This document shows, piece by piece, positions 14,345 through 22,259 of a DNA stretch of 64,000 nucleotides. The position numbers and the translations under genes were made by a program. The notes beneath the pieces were generated by a model that was given only the letters and a program-made list of their open reading frames with translations, was not told where the DNA came from and ran no database searches. The first letter of the stretch is position 1. The number at the start of each line of letters is the position of its first letter. This DNA is from Candidatus Uhrbacteria bacterium. Its GTDB lineage: Bacteria; Patescibacteriota; Patescibacteriia; 2-12-FULL-60-25. Location: the NCBI GenBank assembly GCA_020854265.1, contig JADZFU010000004.1, positions 62,001 to 126,000 on the forward strand, given 5' to 3'.

Positions 14345-14872
14345 ATGATTTCATGGAGCCGAAGCTACATCCTTCAAGGCGCGACAAGAAATTGGTTTGT
14401 AGGGATTGTGTTTTTTCTCGTCGGAATCGGGTTCGGCATCGGAGGATTCTTTATTCCGCTTGAACCGGCTGACGAGATTGCGCGCTGGGCATTGTGGTTT
14501 ATGGCTGCCGTGTTTGGATTCATTGGGGCTGCAATCCTTCTCATGATGATACGGGGCGGAAATATCCAGGATATCAGTACGATTGGCGGTTTGATGGGCG
14601 CGCTGGCGTACGGTCTTCCATCCACATTCGCATTGCCTGTGCTGTATCTTTTGTATCAAAGTCGTCCGAATGCCGTGTATGCATCAGATGCGGTTTTTGA
14701 CACCGAACAATGGGTTTTAGGTTCGGTTTTCAGTCTGACTGGAATTTTCGTGACCTTGGCGAGCATTGCCTTGGCTCGATATCAGCTACGCACAGGAAAG
14801 AGCGGTTGGAATTGGTCCTGGACATCCGATGGCGGCGTCAAGCAAGACGATTCCGATTCAGAATCCAGCTAA
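14345..14872 (+). CDS. Four-helix membrane protein, unknown function
   Basis: The 175-residue protein has hydrophobic segments at about residues 17-37, 47-67, 80-105 and 122-145, and a Ser/Asp-rich acidic tail. It starts 2 bp after the lipoprotein stop. Its last 35 bases overlap the convergent ATPase-like gene. No family is recognised. Confidence 0.6.
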   Translation: MISWSRSYILQGATRNWFVGIVFFLVGIGFGIGGFFIPLEPADEIARWALWFMAAVFGFIGAAILLMMIRGGNIQDISTIGGLMGALAYGLPSTFALPVLYLLYQSRPNAVYASDAVFDTEQWVLGSVFSLTGIFVTLASIALARYQLRTGKSGWNWSWTSDGGVKQDDSDSESS

Positions 14873-16484
14873 TAACACCTGCCTGCAGCAGTCTTCCGGC
14901 GGCGATAAACATTGCGCCAAGCCAACCGAATCCGCTTGCCACAAGGAGGAGAGCTACTGTTACCAACCAAAATACCGATGCGTAGCGGAATCCGGAAAGC
15001 CAGGTTTGTGCCGTTCTAATAATTATCGGCAGAGCAGTCAGGTGATCCGAAAGAAGGATAATGGCATTGTTGTCGCGGATAGCAGCGGTGCCTGTCGGAT
15101 CGGGAATAATGCCCAGATCCGCCCGGAGCATTGCCTGCGCATCGCTTACTCCGTCTCCGATGAGCGCGGTCGGTATTCGTTTGGACAGCTGGTCCAATTC
15201 GCGCCAAACATCGTCTGGTCGAGCCGCAGGATGGAATTGTTCTATACCCCACGCTTCGGCTTGGCGTCCTGTCTGCTCGATTGGGTCGGCCGATACGTAG
15301 ATTTTTTCCACAATTCCGTTTTTTTTGAGCGCTTCGGAGATGCTCCAGCTATTTTCTTGCGGGCGTATGCTGATGCGCAGACGTCCTACGCATGAGCCAT
15401 TAACCGCGACGTAATATTCTTGCATGCGGTCACCGGATTCTGCATCTTTCATTTCTCCATGCCAGCTTTCGTGGATCGCAACCCCGCGCTCAGTAAAGAG
15501 CGCTGCGTTTCCGACCAGAATCTCCCGATCTGAGATACGTACCCAAATCCCGCGTCCGGGATATACATGGAAGCGTTCAGGATCGGCTACTGCGCCGATT
15601 CTCCGGACGGCCTGACGATACAGCAGACGGCCGATGGCGTGCTCGGAGTGTTTCTCAGCCACCGCTACGGATTCCCAAACAAAATTTTCGGTTACAGCGG
15701 GTATGCGGTCCAGACTGTGCAAAGTGTATGTTTCAAGCGGATTCAGCTCGCTTTTATGAAAAACAAGTCCGCGAATTTCAGCGAGCTGTTCAAGTTCGGC
15801 CGCGGTTTTTAGCACGGCACCATTTTGTTGGATGCGGCGTATAGAGGAGCGAATCCAAGCGGCGATTTTTGCGGATAACTCGGCTCCTCCGCCGGCTATC
15901 AATATGCTGCCGGCGACGAGCGGGGATTGGTTCATCCACCCAACAGCGATGGCCGTACCTGCCGCTATCCCGAATACGGTAAACCCGCATGTTTGGATCC
16001 ATTGTTCGGTCTTTGTGTCGAATCCCGGTGTCGAGAGGAGAAGCTCGTTTCTTCCGAGAATGCTCTCTTCTCCACCGCGCATGACACGGACGACTGCCGA
16101 ACCGGCTTTGCACATACTGCCTCCAAACACGACATCCCCGGCACGGCGCTCGCGTATTTTTGTTTCTCCGCTCACGGCGGATTCATCAACAAGAATAACT
16201 CCTTGCAGAATGCGTCCATCCGCCGGAATGCAGGAACCGTCTTTTATCGGTATGGATTCGCCCATACGCGGAGCCGGTTCGGATACGCAGGAGGTGTCCG
16301 CATGTTCTTTGGGCGGGCGGATGAACCAAGCAAGGATCCATCGTGCGGCCAGAATTGATCCGGCGATCCCGGCTATATTCCAAGATCCGGACCAAGCGAT
16401 CAGCCCAATACCTGCAGCATCGAAAACCGCCTGTGTGGCTGACAGGGGGATTCCGACATTGCCTTGGACGGAGCGCGAACGCAT
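14838..16484 (-). CDS. P1B-type ATPase homolog lacking the catalytic aspartate (pseudo-pump)
   Basis: The 548-residue protein keeps the P-type ATPase layout: an actuator domain with IPADGRILQGVILVDESAVSGET (about 86-108), membrane helices, an N-domain with SEHAIG (280-285) and GRGI, and a hinge GDGVSD (443-448). Key residues are lost: the phosphorylation motif DKTGT is HKSEL (His243), the transmembrane CPC metal motif is GGGAEL (198-203), GDGxND is GDGVSD and TGD is SAD. The frame is intact, so it is probably expressed as a non-pumping relative. The start at 16484 avoids overlap with the divergent gene. Confidence 0.75.
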   Translation of the reverse strand: MRSRSVQGNVGIPLSATQAVFDAAGIGLIAWSGSWNIAGIAGSILAARWILAWFIRPPKEHADTSCVSEPAPRMGESIPIKDGSCIPADGRILQGVILVDESAVSGETKIRERRAGDVVFGGSMCKAGSAVVRVMRGGEESILGRNELLLSTPGFDTKTEQWIQTCGFTVFGIAAGTAIAVGWMNQSPLVAGSILIAGGGAELSAKIAAWIRSSIRRIQQNGAVLKTAAELEQLAEIRGLVFHKSELNPLETYTLHSLDRIPAVTENFVWESVAVAEKHSEHAIGRLLYRQAVRRIGAVADPERFHVYPGRGIWVRISDREILVGNAALFTERGVAIHESWHGEMKDAESGDRMQEYYVAVNGSCVGRLRISIRPQENSWSISEALKKNGIVEKIYVSADPIEQTGRQAEAWGIEQFHPAARPDDVWRELDQLSKRIPTALIGDGVSDAQAMLRADLGIIPDPTGTAAIRDNNAIILLSDHLTALPIIIRTAQTWLSGFRYASVFWLVTVALLLVASGFGWLGAMFIAAGRLLQAGVISWILNRNRLA

Positions 16485-16499
16485 CGGTACTATTCTAAC

Positions 16500-16724
16500 A
16501 TGTCCAGACATCACTTCATCCCGGATTGGCGAAAAGTCATTGCGTATTTACGCGATCCAAAATCCGATTGGAAACCCAAGGTAGCGCTCATGCTGGCGCT
16601 TCTGTATCTGCTTTGGCCAATCGATTTGTTTCCGGATATCGCGCCCTTGCTTGGCTGGCTCGATGATTTGGGCTTTGGAGCCCTCGCTGTCGGTTATCTG
16701 ATCAGCAAGTCTTCTAAAACTTAA
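16500..16724 (+). CDS. DUF1232 (YkvA-like) membrane protein
   Basis: The 74-residue protein has the DUF1232 signature ALLYLLWPIDLFPDIAPLLGWLDD, shown in parts: LLWPIDLFPD then GWLDDLG. One or two short hydrophobic segments flank it. The family has no established function that I can state. It starts 15 bp from the divergent ATPase-like gene, and its stop overlaps the convergent peptidase gene. Confidence 0.8.
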   Translation: MSRHHFIPDWRKVIAYLRDPKSDWKPKVALMLALLYLLWPIDLFPDIAPLLGWLDDLGFGALAVGYLISKSSKT

Positions 16725-17163
16725 CCGCCATCATCCATCGTTTGGTTGAGTTACCGGATTCATCCATGTCAAACCAGAGATTTTCGAATTCTTCGATCGG
16801 CATGATGCGGATACCGGATTCAGTCGATGGGTCCATCATGAAAATCTTGTTTTTTCCTACATCGTATACAACGGTGTAATGGTTCTTTCCGTCCAATTGC
16901 CAGCCGACGATTACGGGTACGTTTTCATCAACCGAGTTGCGGACATCGTCGATACTTGCGTCTTCTTTGGGGGTTGCTTTTCCGCTCACGGATTTTACGG
17001 CTGCAACCATGGCAGCATGCGATGCATGGTCCTCGGGGGTCGCATTACACAGGGCGGCGATTTCTGATTCGGAAAAATCTTTTTTGTAATGCGTTAGAAT
17101 GATTTTCAAGCAGGCCGGACCGCAGAGACCGGGCGACATGCGGAAGGGGAGAAGCGGTTTCAT
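16714..17163 (-). CDS. C39-like (papain-fold) cysteine peptidase
   Basis: The 149-residue protein has the C39 pattern: Cys in GLCGPACLKIIL, His in KNHYTVVYD and Asp in FMMDPST. No signal peptide is seen. It is the last gene of the ruvB operon, 2 bp after the PH-domain protein. A second peptidase of the same type lies at 50889-51362 beside an ABC transporter. The target is unknown; double-glycine leader cleavage is the classic role. Confidence 0.7.
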   Translation of the reverse strand: MKPLLPFRMSPGLCGPACLKIILTHYKKDFSESEIAALCNATPEDHASHAAMVAAVKSVSGKATPKEDASIDDVRNSVDENVPVIVGWQLDGKNHYTVVYDVGKNKIFMMDPSTESGIRIMPIEEFENLWFDMDESGNSTKRWMMAVKF

Positions 17164-17165
17164 AG

Positions 17166-17750
17166 TTATTTTTTGCTTGAAGAGTCGGGTGGCTGGAATT
17201 CTTCGATGGCGTCATCGAGCTGCTCGCGGCGTTCAACTTCTGCGCGTTCTAGAATTGATTTTGAAATGCGGGTCGGGTGCGGGATTTCTTCAAAGATAAA
17301 ACGGGTTTTTTCACCTGCAGTTTGAATCTCTACATCACCGAAGTCAAACAAGGTATGCAGGAATCCGCTCACGGTCGAGGTAACGTCTTGAATGCGATAT
17401 AAGCGCAATTCGGAGACCGTGCGGGAGAAAAGACCGGTCTGCTCAATATTGAGAATGCGTTTCGTGGTTACAATCCAGACATCGAGGTAATAGTCCATGA
17501 AATTCTGGAATAGGAAGAGCCAAGCAAATAGAAAAAAGATCGATCCGAAGAGGATGATCAAGGTCATGAAGACCGGATTTGCAACCAGCTCTGGCTGGTA
17601 AAGGGGCAAAATCCATGCGGCGAGAAATGGAGATGCAAGCAGCACCACAAATCCGATCATGACCGTTAACAACGTAATTGGGTGGCGGCGCAAAACATGC
17701 ACGACCTCTTCGTCGGGCACGGCATTCGGCAAGTGTTTGAAATCAATCAT
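17166..17750 (-). CDS. Membrane-anchored bacterial PH-domain protein (YdbS-like)
   Basis: The start at 17750 gives 194 residues: two membrane helices (about 28-50 and 60-85), then a PH-like domain with the bPH2 signature DYYLDVWIVTTKRILNIEQ and LYRIQDVTS, and a charged tail. Such proteins sit in the membrane with a cytoplasmic PH fold; their ligand is unknown. It is third in the ruvB operon, one base after the preceding stop. Confidence 0.8.
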   Translation of the reverse strand: MIDFKHLPNAVPDEEVVHVLRRHPITLLTVMIGFVVLLASPFLAAWILPLYQPELVANPVFMTLIILFGSIFFLFAWLFLFQNFMDYYLDVWIVTTKRILNIEQTGLFSRTVSELRLYRIQDVTSTVSGFLHTLFDFGDVEIQTAGEKTRFIFEEIPHPTRISKSILERAEVERREQLDDAIEEFQPPDSSSKK

Positions 17751-17751
17751 G

Positions 17752-18003
17752 TTATTCGTATTGAAGGCCAGAGATCGGCGCACCGATCAGTACGCTTTGC
17801 GACCAGTCCACGCTAACCAAGTAGCTTGCGGTAATAAACAGTACGAGTCCGCTTACGCCTACAAAGAGCAAGGTGCTTAAAAATGTCATGGAGCCCGCAA
17901 TGCCAAAACGCAGGTACATCATTATGCTGATGGCGCTGGCGAGCAGGAACAATCCGACCAGGACAAGCCAAGCCAGAAGGAAGAATGTCAGGGGTATAGC
18001 CAT
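17752..18003 (-). CDS. Small two-to-three-helix membrane protein
   Basis: The 83-residue hydrophobic protein has helices at about residues 3-28 and 38-65 and a short polar tail. The start at 18003 is 1 bp after the ruvB stop, so it is translated with ruvB. No family is recognised. Confidence 0.55.
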   Translation of the reverse strand: MAIPLTFFLLAWLVLVGLFLLASAISIMMYLRFGIAGSMTFLSTLLFVGVSGLVLFITASYLVSVDWSQSVLIGAPISGLQYE

Positions 18004-18004
18004 G

Positions 18005-19036
18005 TTAGGTATCGAAATCCAGTTTACCTGCTCGGGCAGGCGGCGTGAAGCCAAGGTGGTTATAGGCCAAATCGCTTGCGACGCGGCCGCGGGGGGTGCG
18101 TATTAATAAGCCCTGCTGCAGGAGGAATGGCTCGATGACATCTTCGAGGGTTTCTACTTCTTCGGCGGTTGAGGCAGCAAGCGTTCCAAGACCAACGGGG
18201 CCTCCGTTGAATTTGTTGATGATGGCGAGCAAGGTGCGGCGGTCGGCTTCATCCAGCCCGAGTGAGTCGATTTCGAGCGAGGTGAGCGCTTGCGTAACAA
18301 TATCTTCTGCCATGCGTCCTTCCGCTTTGACTTGGGCAAAGTCGCGTACGCGTTTTAGCAAGCGGTTGCCAATGCGCGGCGTCCGTCGAGAGCGTTTTGC
18401 AATGAGAGAGAGCGGCTGTTCTTCTGCCGAGAGTTCAAGCAGGCGCGAAGATCGTTTCAGGATTTCCAGCATTTCGTTTTCGCCATAAAAATCCAAATGA
18501 AAATGCACGCCAAAGCGGTCGCGAAGAGGTGCGGACAGCAAAGAGAGCCGTGTCGTAGCTCCGATAAGGGTGAAACGTTTTAAGTCGAGACGCAATGTGC
18601 GCGCGGTCGGCCCCTTTCCAATGACAATATCGAGTGCAAAATCCTCCATGGCAGGGTAGAGGACTTCTTCGATTGAGCGGTTCATACGGTGGATCTCGTC
18701 GATAAACAAGACATCGCCCTCTTCGAGATTGGTGAGGATGGCCGCCAAGTCGCCGACGCGCTCTAGTGCCGGACCGCTCGTGATACGGATATTGGCGCCC
18801 ATTTCGTTCGCGACTACATGGGCAAGCGTGGTTTTTCCCAAGCCGGGAGGACCGTAGAGGAGAACATGGTCACAGGGCTCGTTGCGGCCTTTGGCGGCCT
18901 GCAGAAAGATCGAAAGATTTTCTTTTACAGACGGCTGGCCGATAAAATCTGACAAGGATTTTGGACGCAAAGCCGCATCAAAGCCGGAATCTTTTTCCTG
19001 CTCTTCGGGAGCGACTATGCGCGGTTCCTGTTCCAT
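18005..19036 (-). CDS. ruvB: Holliday junction branch migration helicase RuvB
   Basis: The 343-residue protein has all RuvB landmarks: [11 protein letters not shown], Walker [10 protein letters not shown] (62-70), Walker B LFIDEIH (110-116), sensor LIGATTR, RDRFG and the winged-helix segment [12 protein letters not shown]. With RuvA and RuvC it drives branch migration of recombination junctions. Those partners are not in this window. It leads a compact four-gene operon with two membrane proteins and a C39-like peptidase that have no obvious link to recombination. Confidence 0.97.
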   Translation of the reverse strand: MEQEPRIVAPEEQEKDSGFDAALRPKSLSDFIGQPSVKENLSIFLQAAKGRNEPCDHVLLYGPPGLGKTTLAHVVANEMGANIRITSGPALERVGDLAAILTNLEEGDVLFIDEIHRMNRSIEEVLYPAMEDFALDIVIGKGPTARTLRLDLKRFTLIGATTRLSLLSAPLRDRFGVHFHLDFYGENEMLEILKRSSRLLELSAEEQPLSLIAKRSRRTPRIGNRLLKRVRDFAQVKAEGRMAEDIVTQALTSLEIDSLGLDEADRRTLLAIINKFNGGPVGLGTLAASTAEEVETLEDVIEPFLLQQGLLIRTPRGRVASDLAYNHLGFTPPARAGKLDFDT

Positions 19037-19053
19037 ATTTGTTCTGGAACAGC

Positions 19054-19686
19054 CTAGCAGGTTTTCCGGGCAACGACCAACCGGTTCTTTTTATTCTTGT
19101 CAAAGCCGATTTGGTCGATGGCGAGGCAAGGATGCGTCCACAGGGCTTGCCAATCTTCCTCGGTAAATAGATGCACGAAGCGTTTGGTCTCCGCACCCTC
19201 TGCTTTCCAATCGATCCATACGTCGCCTCGCCAACCGTCGGCAACCGGTTCGTATGCATCTGGCGACAGGTGCCAAGCCGTGACCACTAACAACCCTCCG
19301 ATTTTGGTTATGCGAACCAATTCTTCGACAGCCGCTTTTTGATCAGGGACAGGAATATGGTGGAAGACGGCAAGACAGGTTATGATATCCGCAGATTCAT
19401 CTGCGGCAGGCAGTTTCGGGAGAGTTCCGGGAAATATCGAGGGGTTGTTTCCGCGCAACGAGGAAGATGGTTCAAAACCGGTATAGTTGACGTCGGTTGG
19501 GAGGAATTCAGCCAAACGTCCATTGCCAGCACCCACATCAACCAAGACCATACCCGGCTCGCAGGCTTCGTAAATCAGATCAAATACATCCCAATGCTGA
19601 TGCCGTGTACGAGAAAAGGCCTCTCCGTGATTTTCGTAGAAATCGGCTACACTTTGGGCCAAATCCTTGGCAAGACGCTTATCCAT
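19054..19686 (-). CDS. Trm9/ABH8-like tRNA wobble-uridine carboxymethyl methyltransferase (predicted)
   Basis: The 210-residue class I SAM methyltransferase matches Trm9 in order: FSRTR followed by HWDVF near residue 24, motif [10 protein letters not shown] (49-57), [15 protein letters not shown] where Trm9 has a DV-x-x-PW segment, and RFVHLF where Trm9 has RYYHLY. Trm9 methylates cm5U34 to mcm5U34 in tRNA, after Elp3 makes cm5U. An Elp3 gene starts 17 bp away on the other strand, which strongly supports this role. The Trm112 partner is not seen. Confidence 0.7.
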   Translation of the reverse strand: MDKRLAKDLAQSVADFYENHGEAFSRTRHQHWDVFDLIYEACEPGMVLVDVGAGNGRLAEFLPTDVNYTGFEPSSSLRGNNPSIFPGTLPKLPAADESADIITCLAVFHHIPVPDQKAAVEELVRITKIGGLLVVTAWHLSPDAYEPVADGWRGDVWIDWKAEGAETKRFVHLFTEEDWQALWTHPCLAIDQIGFDKNKKNRLVVARKTC

Positions 19687-19703
19687 GCTAGGCTCATGTC
19701 ATC

Positions 19704-21350
19704 ATGGATTATTCCCGTCGTCGAGTGGCTCAGCCGCGTCCTCCAGCTGCCTTGATCAACAAGGTGGCTGCGGAGTGTATGGAGCTCGAGGCACCGACCG
19801 AAGAATTGCTTCGAAAAATTATTCGAAAGCACCTTACGGGGACGCCATACCGATTCCCTCGAATTCCAGAGCTCGTGAAAGCTATCGGCGGCAAGCAGAC
19901 GCTTTTCCGCCAAAAGAAAACAAGGACGGATTCCGGTGTGGCCCCGATTACGCTTTTGACCAAACCGTATGCCTGTCCGGGCAAGTGCGTGTACTGCCCG
20001 ACGGAAGTCCGCATGCCGAAGAGCTATATTTCTTCCGAACCGGCAGCGGCGCGTGCGCTGCGCCTGGGATTTGATCCGCATCGTCAAGTAACGCAACGCG
20101 TCCAAGCGCTCGAGCGGAATGGGCATGAAGCAAAAAAAATCGAACTCATCATCAAGGGCGGGACATGGTCAGCGTATCCGTGGGCATATCGAAAATGGTT
20201 TATCAAGCGGTGTTATGACGCAGCAAACCATTTATCGCAGCATGATAATCGAAAAAAATATCAGACGCTGAACCAAAGTCAGAAAGCAAATGAAACAGCC
20301 GAGTATCGTGTAATCGGTCTCACGATCGAGACGCGGCCGGACTGGATTAATCCAAAAGAGATTGAACGTTTACGCGAGCTCGGAGTCACACGTGTCGAGC
20401 TCGGTATCCAAGCGCTGGATGACAAGATTTTGGATTTAACGCAGCGCGGTCATACGGTAGCCGATGCGATACGCGCGACCATCCTGCTTAAAGCTGCTTC
20501 ATTTAAAACGGATTATCATTTTATGCCGGGACAGCCCGGTTCTACCGCTGCACATGATGTCGACATGTACCGGCAAATGTTTGATGATCCGGCTTTCCGT
20601 CCCGACATGGTAAAACTGTATCCTTGTGTTGTTTTACCGAATGCAGAGCTTCAAGGTTGGTATGAACGCGGAGAGTTTACGCCGCTGCAAGGCGAGGAGC
20701 TAATCGAAACCATGATCCAAATCCAAGCGTTGACGCCTGCGTATTGCCGCGTTCCGCGCTTGATCCGCGACTTTCCATCCACGGATATTTCTGCGGGAAA
20801 CAAAGTGACAAATTTGCGCGAAGAAATCGAGCGCCGTATGCGAGAGCGCGGTATCAAGCTCTGGGATCTGCGCGCCCGTGAAGCCGGACACATGCCGACA
20901 CTTGCTCCTGATGTCGAATTGAAACTCTTTGTCGAAGAGTATGACAATGCGGGAGGAAAGGAATTATTTTTGAGCTTTGAAGATTCCGAGCGAACTACGG
21001 TCATGGCATTTTTGCGTTTACGCCTGCCAAATCATGAATATATTCCGGAGGATGAAAAGACAGCAAAGATGTTAGCAGAAGTACGCAAGCTGCTCCCGGA
21101 ATTAAAGGGCGCCGCTTACATCCGAGAACTGCATACGTATGGCCAAGCATTGGCGCTTGGACAGGCAAGAGGCGATGCGGTACAGCACAAAGGGCTTGGA
21201 AAAAAACTCATGATGGAGGCCGAGAAAATAGCCAAGAAACACAAGTACAAATATCTGTCCGTGATTTCCGGGATCGGTGTGCGCGAGTATTACCGTAAGG
21301 CGGGCTTCAAGTTACAGGGGAGCTATATGGTGAAAAAATTGAAGGCATGA
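19704..21350 (+). CDS. elp3: Elp3-like tRNA uridine C5-carboxymethyl-forming enzyme
   Basis: The 548-residue protein is a full Elp3. The N-terminal tRNA-binding part (LLRKIIRKHLTGTPYRFPRI) precedes the radical-SAM cluster C91-x3-C95-x2-C98 in CPGKCVYCPTEVR, then IIKGGTWSAYP, GLTIETRPDW, RVELGIQALDD and YPCVVL. The C-terminal acetyltransferase domain has IRELHTYG, QHKGLGKKLMMEAEKIA and SGIGVREYYRKAGF. Elp3 uses acetyl-CoA and SAM to build cm5U at tRNA position 34. The Elongator partners of eukaryotes are absent, as in other bacterial and archaeal Elp3s. It is divergent from a Trm9-like gene. Confidence 0.93.
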   Translation: MDYSRRRVAQPRPPAALINKVAAECMELEAPTEELLRKIIRKHLTGTPYRFPRIPELVKAIGGKQTLFRQKKTRTDSGVAPITLLTKPYACPGKCVYCPTEVRMPKSYISSEPAAARALRLGFDPHRQVTQRVQALERNGHEAKKIELIIKGGTWSAYPWAYRKWFIKRCYDAANHLSQHDNRKKYQTLNQSQKANETAEYRVIGLTIETRPDWINPKEIERLRELGVTRVELGIQALDDKILDLTQRGHTVADAIRATILLKAASFKTDYHFMPGQPGSTAAHDVDMYRQMFDDPAFRPDMVKLYPCVVLPNAELQGWYERGEFTPLQGEELIETMIQIQALTPAYCRVPRLIRDFPSTDISAGNKVTNLREEIERRMRERGIKLWDLRAREAGHMPTLAPDVELKLFVEEYDNAGGKELFLSFEDSERTTVMAFLRLRLPNHEYIPEDEKTAKMLAEVRKLLPELKGAAYIRELHTYGQALALGQARGDAVQHKGLGKKLMMEAEKIAKKHKYKYLSVISGIGVREYYRKAGFKLQGSYMVKKLKA

Positions 21351-21365
21351 TAGAACATGCCGCGT

Positions 21366-21449
21366 GCCCGAGTGGCGGAATGGTATACGCAAGGGACTTA
21401 AAATCCCTGGCCGAAAGGCATGCGGGTTCGATCCCCGCCTCGGGTACCA
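21366..21449 (+). tRNA. tRNA-Leu(UAA)
   Basis: Class II tRNA with loop CTTAAAA, anticodon TAA, a long variable arm (GGCCGAAAGGCA region), T-stem GCGGG/CCCGC and encoded CCA at 21447-21449. Acceptor pairs are complete with one G-U at position 1. Confidence 0.95.
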
Positions 21450-21451
21450 TC

Positions 21452-21476
21452 AAAAAACCGCGAAAGCGGTTTTTTG
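21452..21476 (+). terminator. Terminator after tRNA-Leu
   Basis: The stem AAAAACCGC/GCGGTTTTT with loop GAAA is followed by T-rich sequence. Confidence 0.9.
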
Positions 21477-21524
21477 TATTGACATTTTAATAATTTTGTA
21501 CTACCTTCCGCTTTGGAGGCTGTA

Positions 21525-22208
21525 ATGAGTTCCGATCATGTTCTTTCCATCCGGTTTGATGAGCCTGGACCGAGGTCGTTTTCGTTCAAGATGCGCGGCA
21601 TCCGGCTCTTGGTGCGAACCGAGGGAGAGGCCATTCTGATCGAAACGAATGCAGCGAGCGTCGAGCACCAAGAGGGTGAGCTCCGTTCGATGCTTACGCT
21701 TCGGGGTGTGAAGATCACCCCCGAAGCCGCCTCGATCAAGCCGAGTGAAGACATGAGGGTCATCCTTGACCGTATCGTCGGTACGCTCGAGCTCAATACT
21801 AGGATGAAAAACGTCCTCAGTAACAACCGTATCGTCTATATCGGACAGCTCGTGCAGTTGAGCGCTCGCGATTTGATGAGACAAAAAAATTGCGGAGCGC
21901 GTGGTGTGAGTGAGCTTGAGGTTAAATTGTCCGAGCTCGGTTTGTCCCTTGGTGTGAAGCTGGACGGTTGGACGGCGCCAACCGGGTATACCGATGCCCA
22001 GAAAGCGCTCTTCAGCTTGCCGTTGACTTCTCTCGGATTGTCCAAGAAAACTCTGAACAAGCTCGAGAAAGCCAAACTGTATACCGTAGTTGAGCTCATC
22101 GAGAGGTATGCGCAGGAACGCGGTTCACTTTGGATCGACTACCTTGCGCAGAGAGAGCTCACAAGCGCTCTCGAGAAGCGGGGGTTTGCAGTGATTCGGA
22201 CCGATTAG
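21525..22208 (+). CDS. Standalone RNA-polymerase alpha-CTD-like helix-hairpin-helix protein
   Basis: GGAGG at 21515-21519 sets the ATG at 21525 (227 residues). After an N-terminal beta-rich part (1-70), residues 80-145 match the alpha-CTD fold: LELNTRMKNVLSNNRI, YIGQLVQLSARDLMR, NCGARGVSELEVKLSELGL. A second related HhH segment follows (TSLGLSKKTLNKLEKAKL, ELIERYA). The rest of RpoA is absent. It may bind DNA or contact polymerase as a transcription regulator. This is inferred; no close named family is known to me. Confidence 0.6.
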   Translation: MSSDHVLSIRFDEPGPRSFSFKMRGIRLLVRTEGEAILIETNAASVEHQEGELRSMLTLRGVKITPEAASIKPSEDMRVILDRIVGTLELNTRMKNVLSNNRIVYIGQLVQLSARDLMRQKNCGARGVSELEVKLSELGLSLGVKLDGWTAPTGYTDAQKALFSLPLTSLGLSKKTLNKLEKAKLYTVVELIERYAQERGSLWIDYLAQRELTSALEKRGFAVIRTD

Positions 22209-22227
22209 TCAAACTGAAATAACTATG

Positions 22228-22257
22228 ACCCCGCTCTTCAAAAGGAGTGGGGTTTTG
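22228..22257. terminator. Bidirectional terminator
   Basis: The stem ACCCCGCTC/GAGTGGGGT is followed by TTTGATTT, between the alpha-CTD-like gene and the convergent polX. Confidence 0.75.
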
Positions 22258-22259
22258 AT

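Noticed and set aside
15738-15768. Frameshift or misread frame hiding a normal DKTGT in the ATPase homolog
   Set aside because: The frame is continuous with clear similarity on both sides, and neither alternative frame encodes DKTGT at this position.
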